Counted from the first letter of the stretch, positions 25,553-34,685 are shown. The stretch is DNA of 64,000 bases from PALSA-555 sp963821325 (GCA_963821325.1 CAWGDC010000006.1:496001-560000); one strand, 5' to 3'. Made by a program: numbers and translations. The notes: a model not told the origin generated them from the letters alone.

Positions 25553-26752
25553 GTGACGCTCAAGGACCAGGCCGCGATCGTCGGCGTCGGCGCGACGCCG
25601 TACTACAAGCGCGGCCGGTCCCTCCCCCAGACGCCGTTCGAGCTCGCGGCGAAGGCGACCCTCGCCGCGCTCGACGACGCCGGCCTCCGCGTCGCGGACG
25701 TCGACGGTCTGGCCCTCTACAGCGTCGGCCTGGGCGGGGACACGTCCCTGTTCGCCCAGACGCTCGGGATCCCCGAGGTGCGCTTCACCGCCATGCTCAC
25801 CGGCGGCGGCGGCGGCGCCGCCGGGTCGGTCGGGCTGGCCGCGGCCGCGATCCACGCCGGCATGGCGACCTGCGTCGTCAGCCTCATGACCCTCCAGCAG
25901 GCCGCGAGCCGCTTCGGCGCCTCGTACGCGCCGCGGGGCCGGCCCGGCGCGCAGTACTCCGCGCCGCCGTCCCCCGAGGGGAACTTCATCCAGCCGGCGG
26001 GTCTCATGGCCCCCGGGCAGATGTTCGCCGTGCTCGCCCAACGGCACATGCACCAGTACGGCACGCAGCGGGAGCACTTCGCCGAGGTTGTGCTCTCGAC
26101 CCGGGAGAACGCGCGGCGGCGCGAGACGGCGCTGATGCGTGACCCGCTCACCCTCGACGACTACTTCGCGGCGCGGCTCATCGCCGAGCCGCTGTGCCTC
26201 TACGACTTCTGCCTCGAGTGCGACGGCGCCGTCGCGGTCGTGACCGTCGCCGCGGACCGGGCAAAGGACCTGCGCCGTCCCCCCGTGTCGATCACCGCGT
26301 CGGCGCACGGCGGCCACGGCCGGTGGGGGCAGGCCATCACGTGGATGGGCATGCCCGAGGAGATCTTCGCGTCGTCCGGGCATCGGCCCGTCGCCCGGCG
26401 CCTCTACGAGATGGCCGGCCTCGGGCCGGGCGACGTCGACGTCGCGCTGCTCTACGACCACTTCTCCCCGATGGTGATCCTCCAGCTCGAGGACTACGGG
26501 TTCTGTCCGATCGGGGAGGGCGGCCCGTTCGTCGCGGACGGCACCATCCGCTGGCCCGGCGGGTCGCTGCCGGTGAACACCCACGGCGGCAACCTGTCCG
26601 AGGCGTACATCATCGGGATGACGCACGTGAAGGAGGCCGTCGAGCAGCTCCGCGGGCAAGCCGTGAACCAGGTGGCGGGCGCCCGCGTCGCGCTCGTGAC
26701 CGGCGGCCCGGCGTCGCTCCCCGTCTCGTCGCTGCTGCTGAGCGTGCCATGA
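25553..26752 (+). CDS. Thiolase-fold lipid-transfer protein, probable retro-aldolase subunit
   Basis: This 399-residue protein has the thiolase fold of SCP-x/Ltp proteins (AAIVGVGATPYYKRG at the start, VNTHGGNLSEAYIIG near the end). The region that holds the catalytic Cys of true thiolases reads TGGGGGAAGSVGLA, without Cys. Ltp2-type proteins, which pair with a DUF35 protein and cleave acyl-CoA aldols in steroid side-chain breakdown, also lack it. The next gene is such a DUF35 protein and overlaps by ATGA. An aldolase role on an acyl-CoA is therefore inferred; the substrate is unknown. Confidence 0.85.
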   Translation: MTLKDQAAIVGVGATPYYKRGRSLPQTPFELAAKATLAALDDAGLRVADVDGLALYSVGLGGDTSLFAQTLGIPEVRFTAMLTGGGGGAAGSVGLAAAAIHAGMATCVVSLMTLQQAASRFGASYAPRGRPGAQYSAPPSPEGNFIQPAGLMAPGQMFAVLAQRHMHQYGTQREHFAEVVLSTRENARRRETALMRDPLTLDDYFAARLIAEPLCLYDFCLECDGAVAVVTVAADRAKDLRRPPVSITASAHGGHGRWGQAITWMGMPEEIFASSGHRPVARRLYEMAGLGPGDVDVALLYDHFSPMVILQLEDYGFCPIGEGGPFVADGTIRWPGGSLPVNTHGGNLSEAYIIGMTHVKEAVEQLRGQAVNQVAGARVALVTGGPASLPVSSLLLSVP

Positions 26753-27192
26753 CCGACGGCCCGAACGTCGCGCTGCGCCTCCCCGCCGCCGACCTCATCC
26801 ACCTCACCCCCGACGTGTGGACCGAGCCCTTCTGGGCCGCCGCCGCGGAGCACCGCCTCGTCGTCCCGCGCTGCACCCAGTGCGGCACCTTCCGCTTCCC
26901 GCCGAGCGCCTTCTGCTGGCACTGCCACGCCCAGGCCGTCGAGTGGGTCGAGCGGCCCGGTCGCGGCACCGTCTTCAGCTTCACGATCGTGTGGCATCCG
27001 GTGCTGCCCGACCTCGCCGACTCCGTGCCCTTCGCCCCCGCCGTCGTCGAGCTGCCCGACACCGACCACGTCCGCGTCGTCGGCGCGCTCACCGACGCGA
27101 CCACCGCCGACCCACGGATCGGCCTCGACGTCGAGCTGGTCTGGCGCGACGTCCGCGACGCCGAGACCGTCCCGACGTGGCGGCCCGCATGA
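26749..27192 (+). CDS. DUF35 zinc-ribbon/OB-fold protein, partner of thiolase-fold subunit
   Basis: This 147-residue protein has the DUF35 layout: an N-terminal helix (EPFWAAAAEHRLVVPRC), a zinc ribbon with CTQC and CWHC (about residues 43-62) and a C-terminal OB fold (GTVFSFTIVWHPV, then VVGALTD). These proteins bind acyl-CoA and complete Ltp2-like aldolases. The ATG overlaps the stop of the thiolase-fold gene, which supports a complex of the two products. Confidence 0.88.
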   Translation: MTDGPNVALRLPAADLIHLTPDVWTEPFWAAAAEHRLVVPRCTQCGTFRFPPSAFCWHCHAQAVEWVERPGRGTVFSFTIVWHPVLPDLADSVPFAPAVVELPDTDHVRVVGALTDATTADPRIGLDVELVWRDVRDAETVPTWRPA

Positions 27193-27225
27193 CCCGGCCC
27201 GACGGCGACCCGACACCCGCTCGTG

Positions 27226-27231
27226 TACCGT
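27226..27231 (+). promoter_or_regulatory. -10 box TACCGT before a leader mini-ORF
   Basis: TACCGT lies 8 nt before GTG 27240, which opens an eight-codon frame that ends on the start codon of the next gene. This would be an internal promoter in the catabolic operon, since the DUF35 gene ends only 33 bp upstream. Confidence 0.35.
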
Positions 27232-27239
27232 CCGCGGTC

Positions 27240-27266
27240 GTGCCCACCCCGAAGACCGGCGCCTGA
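27240..27266 (+). CDS. Possible eight-residue leader peptide coupled to the SDR gene
   Basis: GTG 27240 opens a short frame (VPTPKTGA) whose TGA overlaps the ATG of the SDR gene as TGATG. The SDR gene has no clear ribosome binding site of its own, so re-initiation after this mini-ORF could start it. The evidence is only the arrangement of promoter box, start and overlap. Confidence 0.3.
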   Translation: MPTPKTGA

Positions 27267-28189
27267 TGCCCGGCGCGAAGCCACTCGAGCGCCAGAAGAT
27301 CCTCGTCACCGGCCCCACCGGCCAGGTCGCGCTGCCCGTCACGCTCGCGCTGGCCGCCCGCAACGACGTGTGGGGCGTGGCCCGGTTCACCGACGCCGCC
27401 GCCCGGGAGCGCCTCGACCTCGCCGGCGTCACCTGCGTCGCCACCGACCTCGCCGCCACCGACTTCCGCGAGCTGCCCGACGACTTCGACTACGTCCTCA
27501 ACCTCGCGGTCGCGAAGGGCGGCGACGACGACTGGGACCGGGACTTCGCCGCCAACGCCGAGTCCGTCGGGCTGCTCGTCGCGCACTGCCGAGCAGCCAA
27601 GGCGATCCTGCACTGCTCGTCCACCGCCGTGTACCAGCATCAAGGACCCGCCCACGAGCTGCGCGAGACCGACCCGCTCGGCGACAACCACCGCGTCATG
27701 TTCCCGACGTACAGCCTCGCCAAGATCGCCGCCGAGGCCGTCGCCCGCACCGCGGCGCGCGAGCACAACGTCCCCACGACCATCGCGCGCCTCAACGTCC
27801 CCTACGGCGACAACGGCGGCTGGCCGGCCTGGCACGTGCTGTTCATGAAGTCGGGGTCGCCGATCCCGCTCCACCCCGAGCGGCCGAACCGGTTCAACCC
27901 GATCCACGAGGACGACATCGTCGCCACGCTCCCCGCGCTGCTCGCCGCGGCGAGCGTCCCCGCGACGATCGTCAACTGGGGTGGCGAGCCCTCCTCGATC
28001 GAGGAGTGGTGCGGGATGCTCGCCGAGCTCACCGGGCTCGAGGCCCGCTTCGACGAGACGCCCCACACGATCGGGTCGGTCACGATCGACCGCCACCGGC
28101 TGCTCGACGTCGCGCCCGCGCCCCGCGTCGCGCTCGCCGACGGGCTGCGGCGCATGGTCACCGCCCGCTTCCCCGACCTCGTGTCGTAG
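27266..28189 (+). CDS. Extended short-chain dehydrogenase / NAD-dependent epimerase-like protein
   Basis: This 307-residue protein has an N-terminal Rossmann motif (ILVTGPTGQVALPV). The serine segment HCSSTAVYQ and YSLAK near residue 150 give the catalytic Ser-Tyr-Lys set. The C-terminus (PIHEDDIVATLP, NWGGEPSSIEEW) is like NAD-dependent epimerases. The operon context points to catabolism of a CoA thioester or aromatic/steroid-like compound rather than sugar metabolism. The substrate is unknown. Confidence 0.82.
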   Translation: MPGAKPLERQKILVTGPTGQVALPVTLALAARNDVWGVARFTDAAARERLDLAGVTCVATDLAATDFRELPDDFDYVLNLAVAKGGDDDWDRDFAANAESVGLLVAHCRAAKAILHCSSTAVYQHQGPAHELRETDPLGDNHRVMFPTYSLAKIAAEAVARTAAREHNVPTTIARLNVPYGDNGGWPAWHVLFMKSGSPIPLHPERPNRFNPIHEDDIVATLPALLAAASVPATIVNWGGEPSSIEEWCGMLAELTGLEARFDETPHTIGSVTIDRHRLLDVAPAPRVALADGLRRMVTARFPDLVS

Positions 28190-28191
28190 GC

Positions 28192-29271
28192 GTGGCGCGC
28201 CCGACCGTCATCGACGCCGACGGGCACGTCTTCGAGCCCGACGAGCTCTGGGAGCGCTACCTCCCGCCCGCGCTGCACGACCGGCGGCCCCGGCTCGTCC
28301 GCGACGACCGCGGCACCACCCGCTACCAGCTCGACGGGCACCTCGTCCCGCCCGGCACCGGCGTCGGCGCCTGGGTGCCCGAGGGGATCGAGGAGGCGTC
28401 GGTCAAGCGGGACGGCGCCGTCGACCCGCGCCGGCGCCTCGCCGACATGGACACCGAGGGCATCGACGTCGCCGTCCTCTACGGGACGGCGAGCCTCGGC
28501 TTCTGGGGCATCACCGACCGCGAGCTCGCCGGCGCGTCCTGCCGGGCCTACAACGACTGGCTCGCCGACTACTGCGCGACCGACCCCACCCGCCTGAAGG
28601 GCACGCCCGCGCTCCCGCTCGCCACCCTCGACGACGCGCTCGTCGAAGCCCGCCGCGCCGTCACCGACCTCGGCTTCGTGTCCCTGACCGTCCCCTGCTG
28701 CGTCGGCGACCGCAACCTCGACCACCCCGCCTTCGACCCCCTCTGGCGGCTCGCCGAGGAGCTCGACGTCCCCGTCGGCGTGCACGCCGGCGGCCCCCGC
28801 TTCGCGCACCGACGCTTCGTCGACTCGTACGCGACCCTGCACGCCCTCGAGTTCCCCTTCGACATCATGTTCGCCGCCGCGACCCTCGTGTGCGGCGGCG
28901 TCCTCGAGCGCTTCCCCGCCCTGCGGGTCCTGCTCCTCGAGGCCGGCGCCGGCTGGGGCCCCTACCTCTTCGAGCGGCTCGACGAGCACCACGAGAAGCG
29001 ACCCGGCGAGATGCCCGCCATCGTGAAGCCCCCCAGCGAGTACCTGGCCGACGGGCGCCTCGTCGTGTCCTGCGAGGCCGAGCGCCACCTCGACTACGCC
29101 CTCGCCGGGCTCGGCCAGCACGCCGTCGTGTACGCCTCCGACTACCCGCACTGGGACGCCGAGTTCCCCGACTCGGTGCGCGCCATCGCCGACCGTGCCG
29201 ACCTCGACGACGCCCAGAAGGCGGCGGTGCTCGGCGGCAACGCCGCCCGGATCTACGGCTGGTCGACATGA
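28192..29271 (+). CDS. Amidohydrolase-2 family hydrolase/decarboxylase
   Basis: This 359-residue protein begins VIDADGHVFEPDELW, the metal-binding DxxxH-type motif of the amidohydrolase-2 (ACMSD-like) family. Other metal-site pieces are GVHAGG near residue 200 and ASDYPHWDAEFP near 310. The family includes hydrolases and decarboxylases of ring-cleavage and CoA-linked pathways, common in actinobacterial catabolic clusters. GTG 28192 lies 2 bp after the previous stop; its own stop overlaps the next ATG. Confidence 0.88.
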   Translation: MARPTVIDADGHVFEPDELWERYLPPALHDRRPRLVRDDRGTTRYQLDGHLVPPGTGVGAWVPEGIEEASVKRDGAVDPRRRLADMDTEGIDVAVLYGTASLGFWGITDRELAGASCRAYNDWLADYCATDPTRLKGTPALPLATLDDALVEARRAVTDLGFVSLTVPCCVGDRNLDHPAFDPLWRLAEELDVPVGVHAGGPRFAHRRFVDSYATLHALEFPFDIMFAAATLVCGGVLERFPALRVLLLEAGAGWGPYLFERLDEHHEKRPGEMPAIVKPPSEYLADGRLVVSCEAERHLDYALAGLGQHAVVYASDYPHWDAEFPDSVRAIADRADLDDAQKAAVLGGNAARIYGWST

Positions 29272-30086
29272 GCGACGTCGTGCTCGTCGACATCGACGAG
29301 CGGGTCGCCACGATCACGCTGAACCGCCCCGAGGTCCGCAACGCCATCAGCGGCGCGCTCCTCCTCGACCTCGCCCACGCCGTCGGCGACGCGGAGGCGA
29401 ACGACGAGGTCGACGTCGTGATCCTCACCGGCGCCGATCCGGCGTTCTGCGCCGGCGCCGACCTGCGCGAGGTGGCCGCCGGGCGGCCCGCCGACGTGTC
29501 GGCGCCCGGGACCGACGACCGCTACGCGCGCGACGAGATGGGGAAGTTCCGCTTCCGGGGGCCCTTCCCGCCCCGCACGAAGCTGTTGATCGGGGCGATC
29601 AACGGGCCCGCGATCACCGGCGGGTTCGAGCTCGCGCTCAACTGCGACCTGCTCATCGCCTCCGAGCGCGCCCAGTTCGCCGACACCCACGCCCGCGTCG
29701 GGATCATGCCCGGTTGGGGCCTCACCGTCCTGCTCGCCGAGGCCGTCGGGCTGCGCCGAGCCCGCGAGCTCAGCGCCACCGGCAACTTCCTCTCCGCGGC
29801 CGAGGCGCACGCCTGGGGGCTGGTCAACCACGTCGTCCCCCACGAGCAGCTCCTCCCCGCCGCCCGCCAGCTGGCCCTCGCCGCGGTGCACAACGACCAG
29901 CGCGCCGTGCGTCGCATGCTGCGCACCTACGACGAGATCGCCGGCAGCGTCTACGACCCGGCCTGGGCGATCGAGGATGGCGTGAACCGCAGCTGGTGGG
30001 CGGCCACGTTCGACCCCGCGACGGTGGCCCAACGCCGCGACGCCATCGCGGCGCGCGGACGCGACCAGGCCAGTCGGCACACGTAA
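29268..30086 (+). CDS. Enoyl-CoA hydratase/isomerase family protein
   Basis: This 272-residue crotonase-fold protein has TLNRPEVRNAIS at the N-terminus, GADPAFCAGADLREV (oxyanion-hole region) and INGPAITGGFELALNCD with the second oxyanion segment. The usual hydratase glutamate region reads FADTHARVGIMPGWG. It would hydrate or isomerise an enoyl-CoA next to the aldolase-like pair of this operon. ATG overlaps the previous stop. It is the last gene before a lower-GC stretch. Confidence 0.9.
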   Translation: MSDVVLVDIDERVATITLNRPEVRNAISGALLLDLAHAVGDAEANDEVDVVILTGADPAFCAGADLREVAAGRPADVSAPGTDDRYARDEMGKFRFRGPFPPRTKLLIGAINGPAITGGFELALNCDLLIASERAQFADTHARVGIMPGWGLTVLLAEAVGLRRARELSATGNFLSAAEAHAWGLVNHVVPHEQLLPAARQLALAAVHNDQRAVRRMLRTYDEIAGSVYDPAWAIEDGVNRSWWAATFDPATVAQRRDAIAARGRDQASRHT

Positions 30087-30213
30087 CGCGACGTCGCGCG
30101 TACACGCCGCGCTAGAAGCGCACTGCCTTCGCTAAGTGATCGCTAAGGAACTATCGCTTCGCCACGGCGTGGCTTATCGAGGTGCGGTCGAGTGAAGCGC
30201 TCGGGAGCGTGCC
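30087..30213. other. Less GC-rich spacer after the catabolic operon
   Basis: Base composition drops sharply here. A near-repeat, CGCTAAGTGAT / CGCTAAGGAAC, is present. It may hold the 3' end of the operon and a promoter for the broken small gene downstream. No RNA gene is recognised. Confidence 0.35.
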
Positions 30214-30488
30214 ATCACTGATCTCATCTACGGGGCGGGGACCTTGGGGTTGTTCGTCGCCGCCGCGCGTTCGTGTGGGCATGTGACCGCATCATCGGTG
30301 ACGACGACGCGGCCCTCGCCGAGGAAGGTCCCGACGACGAGGACCTCAAGGCCGAACGGTCGGTCGCAGGATCGATGGAGGTCTCGTCCGGGGACGTCTC
30401 GAGCTCGGTGTCCTCCAGCGGGCGCATGGCCCCCGGAGAGCACTCACTGCGGGGAAACGGTCGTTGCGATGCTTCGACCGGTCGTTGA
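30214..30488 (+). pseudogene. Broken small membrane protein, relative of the one before kdpF
   Basis: One frame reads TDLIYGAGTLGLFVAAA from about 30217. After a one-base loss at about 30258-30268 the next frame reads FVWACDRIIGDDDAALAEEGPDDED to a stop at 30488. The joined product resembles the 53-residue protein at 35004-35165: hydrophobic helix, then CD-x-IIG-x-DDA and an acidic tail. The expected start position shows ATC rather than ATG, with GGGAG upstream. It may be a decayed duplicate, or an intact gene with two sequence errors. Confidence 0.5.
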
Positions 30489-30628
30489 CGGAGCCGGCGT
30501 CGAATCGGCGCGGCGGCGGGTCGTTCGGGTGTGGCCGTCGCCGAGGCTGTAGCGGGCTGGATGGCTTGAGCACCGGCCGGTTGGAGCGAGTGGCAATGTG
30601 GAACCGACTGTGTGATGGGGAGGGAACG

Positions 30629-31159
30629 TTGCGGGTTGCCAAGACTGCGCTCGGTGTGGCCGTCGTGGGAGGTCTGTTGTTGAGCGCGGCATCTGCCTCG
30701 GCGGCTCCCGCCGTGCCCGGGGGCACCATCAAGCTGTGGGCCGAGAACGGGGGGTTCGGAGGGACGGTCGTGATCACCGGGGCGATCGGTGACTACGGCA
30801 AGGCGGTGAAGGCCAACTCGGCTGGCCGAGCCGACAAGAACGGTCGCTACACCAGCCTCATCTTGAGGAAGGGCACGATCCTGATCGACGGGTCCCAGCT
30901 GAGGGCAGCGGTACAGAACGGCCTGTCGACCGATTTCAACGATGTGACCTGCTCAGGCTCGGAAGCTGTCAGTGCCCCGGTCCCGATCGTCAGCGGCACG
31001 AAGGCGTACGCGGGGATCTCGGGCTCTCTCACCGCCACGGCGACCTTCGTCTTCATCGCGCCACTCACGAGCAGCGGCAAGTGCGACACGAGCAACAGCG
31101 CCAAGCCAATCGAAGCACTGGAAGCGATTGCGGGCTCAGGTCCAGTGGGCTTCAGCTAG
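30629..31159 (+). CDS. Secreted protein of unknown function
   Basis: I chose TTG 30629 because GGGGAGGG lies just upstream and it gives a clean signal peptide: basic start (RVAKTALG), hydrophobic core and ASASA cleavage near residue 25. ATG 30596 is an alternative. The mature part (about 150 residues) is rich in Gly, Ser, Ala and Thr and contains AYAGISGSLTATATFVFI, like the strands of a small beta barrel. Two cysteines (in VTCSG and KCDTS) could form a disulfide. I do not recognise a family. It lies between the broken small gene and the kdpE end. Confidence 0.6.
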   Translation: MRVAKTALGVAVVGGLLLSAASASAAPAVPGGTIKLWAENGGFGGTVVITGAIGDYGKAVKANSAGRADKNGRYTSLILRKGTILIDGSQLRAAVQNGLSTDFNDVTCSGSEAVSAPVPIVSGTKAYAGISGSLTATATFVFIAPLTSSGKCDTSNSAKPIEALEAIAGSGPVGFS

Positions 31160-31443
31160 ACCGCGAGAGCGCAGTCACCGCGGTCCGCCCTCCCATCGTG
31201 CCAGTGCGAGAGTGCGACGGGCGATCCTGGTTCGGGCAATTTGGTACCACGGAGCCCACCCGCCCGATCGCGGATGAAGACTGCACCGGGCTCTCCGAAC
31301 TCCGCGCCGCGTGCCGCGTTCGCGTAGTTCCCGCACCAACCCGAGGACGGCGCGATCTGGCGGAAGTCGTGCCAGGACTGTCTCCTTCGCACCGTTGGGA
31401 GCGCGCGTCTGCAGCCGTGCCGAGTCCGGCGAGGCAGAGGAGC
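31160..31443. other. Intergenic spacer between secreted-protein gene and kdpE end
   Basis: 284 bp between tail-to-tail genes. Several open frames cross it, but their products look random. No convincing terminator hairpin with a T-run, RNA gene or repeat was seen. Confidence 0.4.
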
Positions 31444-32193
31444 TCAGGCAGAGTCGGGAGTGATGTCGGACGTGTCCGCGGCGTCCGATGATGACGGAAC
31501 GACGAACCGGAATCCGGTGCCCGTCTCCGTGAGGAAGTAACGGGGACGAGTGGGGTCGGGTTCGAGCTTCTGGCGGATCTGGGCCATGAACACTCGCGTG
31601 TAGTTGGTCTCGCCCTCGTAGCCCGGACCCCACACCTCCGTGAGTAGATGCGGGTAAGTGATGAGGCGACCGACGTTGCGACTGAGGAGTTCGACGATTC
31701 TCCATTGGGTTCTCGTCAGATGCACGCTCTCCCCGGACGGGTCCCGGACGACCTTGTTGGCGAGGTCGATCGTGAAGTCGGGTGTCTCGATTACCGCCTC
31801 GTCGACTTGGCTATACGAGGTGCGACGCATCGCGGCTCGAAGTCGGGCGACGAGCTCGTCGATCCCGAAGGGCTTGGCGACGTAGTCGTCGGCGCCGGCG
31901 TCGAGTGCAGCGACCTTGTCCTTCTCGTTGTCGCGAGCTGAGAGCACGATGATCGGCACCTCGCTCCAACCCCGCAGCCCCTCGAGCACCTCGAGGCCGT
32001 CAAGATCCGGGAGCCCAAGGTCGAGGATGACGACGTCGGGCTTGACCCGGGCCGCGACCGTGAGTGCGCTGCCACCGTCGGCGGCTAACGCGACGTTGTA
32101 GCCGCGCGCTCGAAGGTTGAGCTCCAGTGTGCGCCGGATCTGGTGCTCGTCGTCGATGACGAGGACGGTGGGCATGGGTGGGGTGTCTGTCAT
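31444..32193 (-). CDS. kdpE: KdpE response regulator
   Basis: This 249-residue OmpR-type regulator has the acidic pair Asp14-Asp15, phospho-acceptor Asp58 (ILDLGLPD), Ser/Thr switch in VLSARD and Lys107 in VAKPFG. A winged-helix DNA-binding domain follows (about 135-235; LTRTQWRIVELLSRNVGRLITYPHLL, GYEGETNYTRVF). KdpE activates kdpFABC when potassium is low. The ATG overlaps the kdpD stop (ATGA), so both are made together. The operon is divergent from kdpFABC. Confidence 0.94.
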   Translation of the reverse strand: MTDTPPMPTVLVIDDEHQIRRTLELNLRARGYNVALAADGGSALTVAARVKPDVVILDLGLPDLDGLEVLEGLRGWSEVPIIVLSARDNEKDKVAALDAGADDYVAKPFGIDELVARLRAAMRRTSYSQVDEAVIETPDFTIDLANKVVRDPSGESVHLTRTQWRIVELLSRNVGRLITYPHLLTEVWGPGYEGETNYTRVFMAQIRQKLEPDPTRPRYFLTETGTGFRFVVPSSSDAADTSDITPDSA

Positions 32194-34685
32194 GCGAGAG
32201 GCAAGGTGAAGAGCGCCGTGACACCGCCGCCGGGTGTGTCTTCCAGCCGCAGGTCAGCTCCCATTGACTGCACGAACCCACGTGCCACCGCAAGACCGAG
32301 ACCGACACCGTGCTGGTGGGCGCTGGGTCCATCGCCGAGGCGCTGAAAGGGCTGAAACACGGCCGTCCGTTCGGCTGGCGGGATGCCGGGGCCGCGGTCC
32401 ACGACGCGCAGTTCCACATGGCCGGCGACGCAGTCCGCCTCGACCCGGACCGGGCGATCGGGTGGTGACCAACTGAGCGCGTTGTCGATGACGTTGGCGA
32501 CCGCCCGCTCGAGCAGGGCGGGGTCGGTCGCGATCGGTGGCAGCCCCTCGGGCACGGCGATCGCCAGCTCCGTCGTGTCGCGTGACAGGCTCTTGATCGC
32601 CGAGAACACCACCTCCTCGGGGGCGGTCGGGCGGAGGGTGATGCTCAGCACGCCCGCTTGCAGCCGGCTCATGTCGAGCAAGTTGCCGACGAGGCTGTTG
32701 AGGCGATCGGCCTCGAGGTCGATCGTCTCGCAGAATCCTTTGACGGTTTCGGGAGGCCAAGCGACCTCCGGGCTGAGGACGCTGGTGGCGGCGGCTTTGA
32801 TCGAGGCGAGTGGTGTCCGCAGATCGTGCGAGACCGCGGCGAGCATGGCCAACCGCAGCTCGTTGGTTTCGGCAAGCGAACTTGCTGATGCCGCGTCGGC
32901 CTGGAGGACGATCTGTTGTTGGGCCAATCGGAGCTGGGCGACGAACGTGTTGAGGAGCCGCCGATCGTCGGCGGAGAGGGAGTGGGTGCCGCGCATGGCG
33001 AGCGTGGCGCCGTCGGCCAGCTCAGCCACCGAGTCGGCCTCGTGAGGGCTTCCCGGGGGGAGGGCACCCGCCGCGGCCTGCATGGTCCAGCCGTCCTCGT
33101 TCGGCGTGAGCAAGGCAGCTGCCTCGAGCTGAAATGTCGCCCGCACCTCCTGGACGAGCTCGTCCAGCGCTTCCGAGCTGGGCATGTCCGAGCGGCTCGC
33201 CAAGCGGTTCAGCGTCTCGGCCTCACCTCGTGCCCGGGCGATCTCGAAGCCCCGGCGGGCGAATCGGTCCGTCAGGACGGCAAACGCTCCCGCGACGGCC
33301 AAGAACACGATCAGGACGATGAGATCGTCGGTGTGCGCGATTCGCCAATGGTGAATCGGTGGCACGAAGTACCAGTCGGCGAGCGCGAAGGCGATCAGCG
33401 CGGACGCGACGCCCGGCTTGACTCCCCCGACGGCGGCGACGCACACCATCCCTAGCAGGAGGAGCAAGAGAACGCTCGAGAGCGACGTACCGCCGCGCAG
33501 CGGTATGAGGCCGTAGCAAAGCAGCGGGACGCCCACGAGGGCCAAGAGCCAGCCCGCTTGGCGACGGGGACGCGACAGGCCCGGATTGGTCGAGCGGCTG
33601 TCGACTCCAGAGCCGCGCTCGTCCGTGGTGGAGACGACGTGAACGTCGATCGGTCCGGCGTGAGTCAAGATGCCTCTGATTACGGAGCCGCTCAGTACCT
33701 CGGTCCAGCGGTTCTGGCGACTTGCCCCCAAGACCAGTTGCGTCGCGTTCTCGGCCCGGGCGAAGGCGACGAGGGAATCAGCGATCCGCTGGCCGCTGAT
33801 GATCGCGAGCTGGCCGCCGAGTGCGGTGGCGAGGTCTCCGTAGTGGTCCAGCGCCGCTACGACGTGTGGGGCTTCCTCGCCGGTCCGGACATGCACGGCA
33901 AGGAGATCGGCCCGTGTTCGAGCGGCCATGCGGGCTCCACGCCGCAGCAGGCGCTCGCCGCCGGGCGCCCCGGTCAGCGCGACGACCACACGCTCGCGAG
34001 TGTCCCAGGGTTCGGCCACGCCCTCGGAGGCTCGATAGATCGCGAGGCGCTGCTCGGCGTGGTCGGCCATCCACTCAAGGGCGAGCTCGCGCAAGGCCCC
34101 GAGGTTCTCGACTCGGAAGTAGTGGGACAGTGCGCCGTCGATGCGTTCGGGAGGAAAGATGTTGCCGTGCGCCATGCGGCGGCGCAGCGCTTCCGGGGTG
34201 AGATCCACGAACTCGATCTGGTCGGCGCGGCGCACGACGGCGTCGGGGATCATCTCTGGCTCCTCGGCGCCAATGACGGTGGCGACGACGTCGGCGAGAG
34301 ATTCGAGGTGTTGGATGTTGAGCGTCGTGATGACGTCGATCCCGTCGTCGAGCAGGGCCTCGACGTCCATCCACCGCTTGGGGTGCTCGCTTCCGGGGGC
34401 GTTCGTATGGGCGTAGTCGTCGATGAGCGCGACGCCGGGATGACGTTGCCGAGCCGCCACCAGGTCCACCTCGCCGCCAGCGTGCGGAGCGCGAGGCGAC
34501 CGAGAGCAGAGAGGGTTGAGGCCACCGAGCTGGGCTGCCGTCTGCGGCCGCCCCTTGGCATCGACGACGACCGCGACGACATCCGTCCCGCGAGTGAAGC
34601 GACGCCGGCCCTCGTTGAGCATCGCGTAGGTCTTCCCCACGCCAGGCGCAGCACCCAGATAGATCCGCAGGGTTCCTCGAGGCAT
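32190..34685 (-). CDS. kdpD: KdpD sensor histidine kinase
   Basis: This 831-residue sensor has the KdpD N-domain with Walker-like GAAPGVGKT and DDYAHTNAPGSEHPKRWMDVE. A USP-like domain (about 240-360; RVVVALTGAPGGERLLRRG) follows, then four membrane helices (about 385-495), a GAF-like part, the H box AAVSHDLRTPLAS and an ATPase domain (NVIDNALSWSP, DRGPGIPP, GVGLGLAVARGFV). It senses potassium limitation and phosphorylates KdpE. ATG 34685 follows AGGAAGGA; the frame extends 11 codons further without a better site. A short stretch near residues 58-75 is unlike common KdpD but stays in frame. Confidence 0.93.
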   Translation of the reverse strand: MPRGTLRIYLGAAPGVGKTYAMLNEGRRRFTRGTDVVAVVVDAKGRPQTAAQLGGLNPLCSRSPRAPHAGGEVDLVAARQRHPGVALIDDYAHTNAPGSEHPKRWMDVEALLDDGIDVITTLNIQHLESLADVVATVIGAEEPEMIPDAVVRRADQIEFVDLTPEALRRRMAHGNIFPPERIDGALSHYFRVENLGALRELALEWMADHAEQRLAIYRASEGVAEPWDTRERVVVALTGAPGGERLLRRGARMAARTRADLLAVHVRTGEEAPHVVAALDHYGDLATALGGQLAIISGQRIADSLVAFARAENATQLVLGASRQNRWTEVLSGSVIRGILTHAGPIDVHVVSTTDERGSGVDSRSTNPGLSRPRRQAGWLLALVGVPLLCYGLIPLRGGTSLSSVLLLLLLGMVCVAAVGGVKPGVASALIAFALADWYFVPPIHHWRIAHTDDLIVLIVFLAVAGAFAVLTDRFARRGFEIARARGEAETLNRLASRSDMPSSEALDELVQEVRATFQLEAAALLTPNEDGWTMQAAAGALPPGSPHEADSVAELADGATLAMRGTHSLSADDRRLLNTFVAQLRLAQQQIVLQADAASASSLAETNELRLAMLAAVSHDLRTPLASIKAAATSVLSPEVAWPPETVKGFCETIDLEADRLNSLVGNLLDMSRLQAGVLSITLRPTAPEEVVFSAIKSLSRDTTELAIAVPEGLPPIATDPALLERAVANVIDNALSWSPPDRPVRVEADCVAGHVELRVVDRGPGIPPAERTAVFQPFQRLGDGPSAHQHGVGLGLAVARGFVQSMGADLRLEDTPGGGVTALFTLPLA

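Noticed and set aside
30244..30552. 102-codon frame upstream of the secreted protein
   Set aside because: Only its beginning resembles a real protein, and that part joins a different frame. Treated as the broken small membrane gene at 30214-30488.
34440..34540. Possible double frameshift in the KdpD N-domain
   Set aside because: The segment is unlike common KdpD, but the frame is the same before and after it, and the other frames give no better match.
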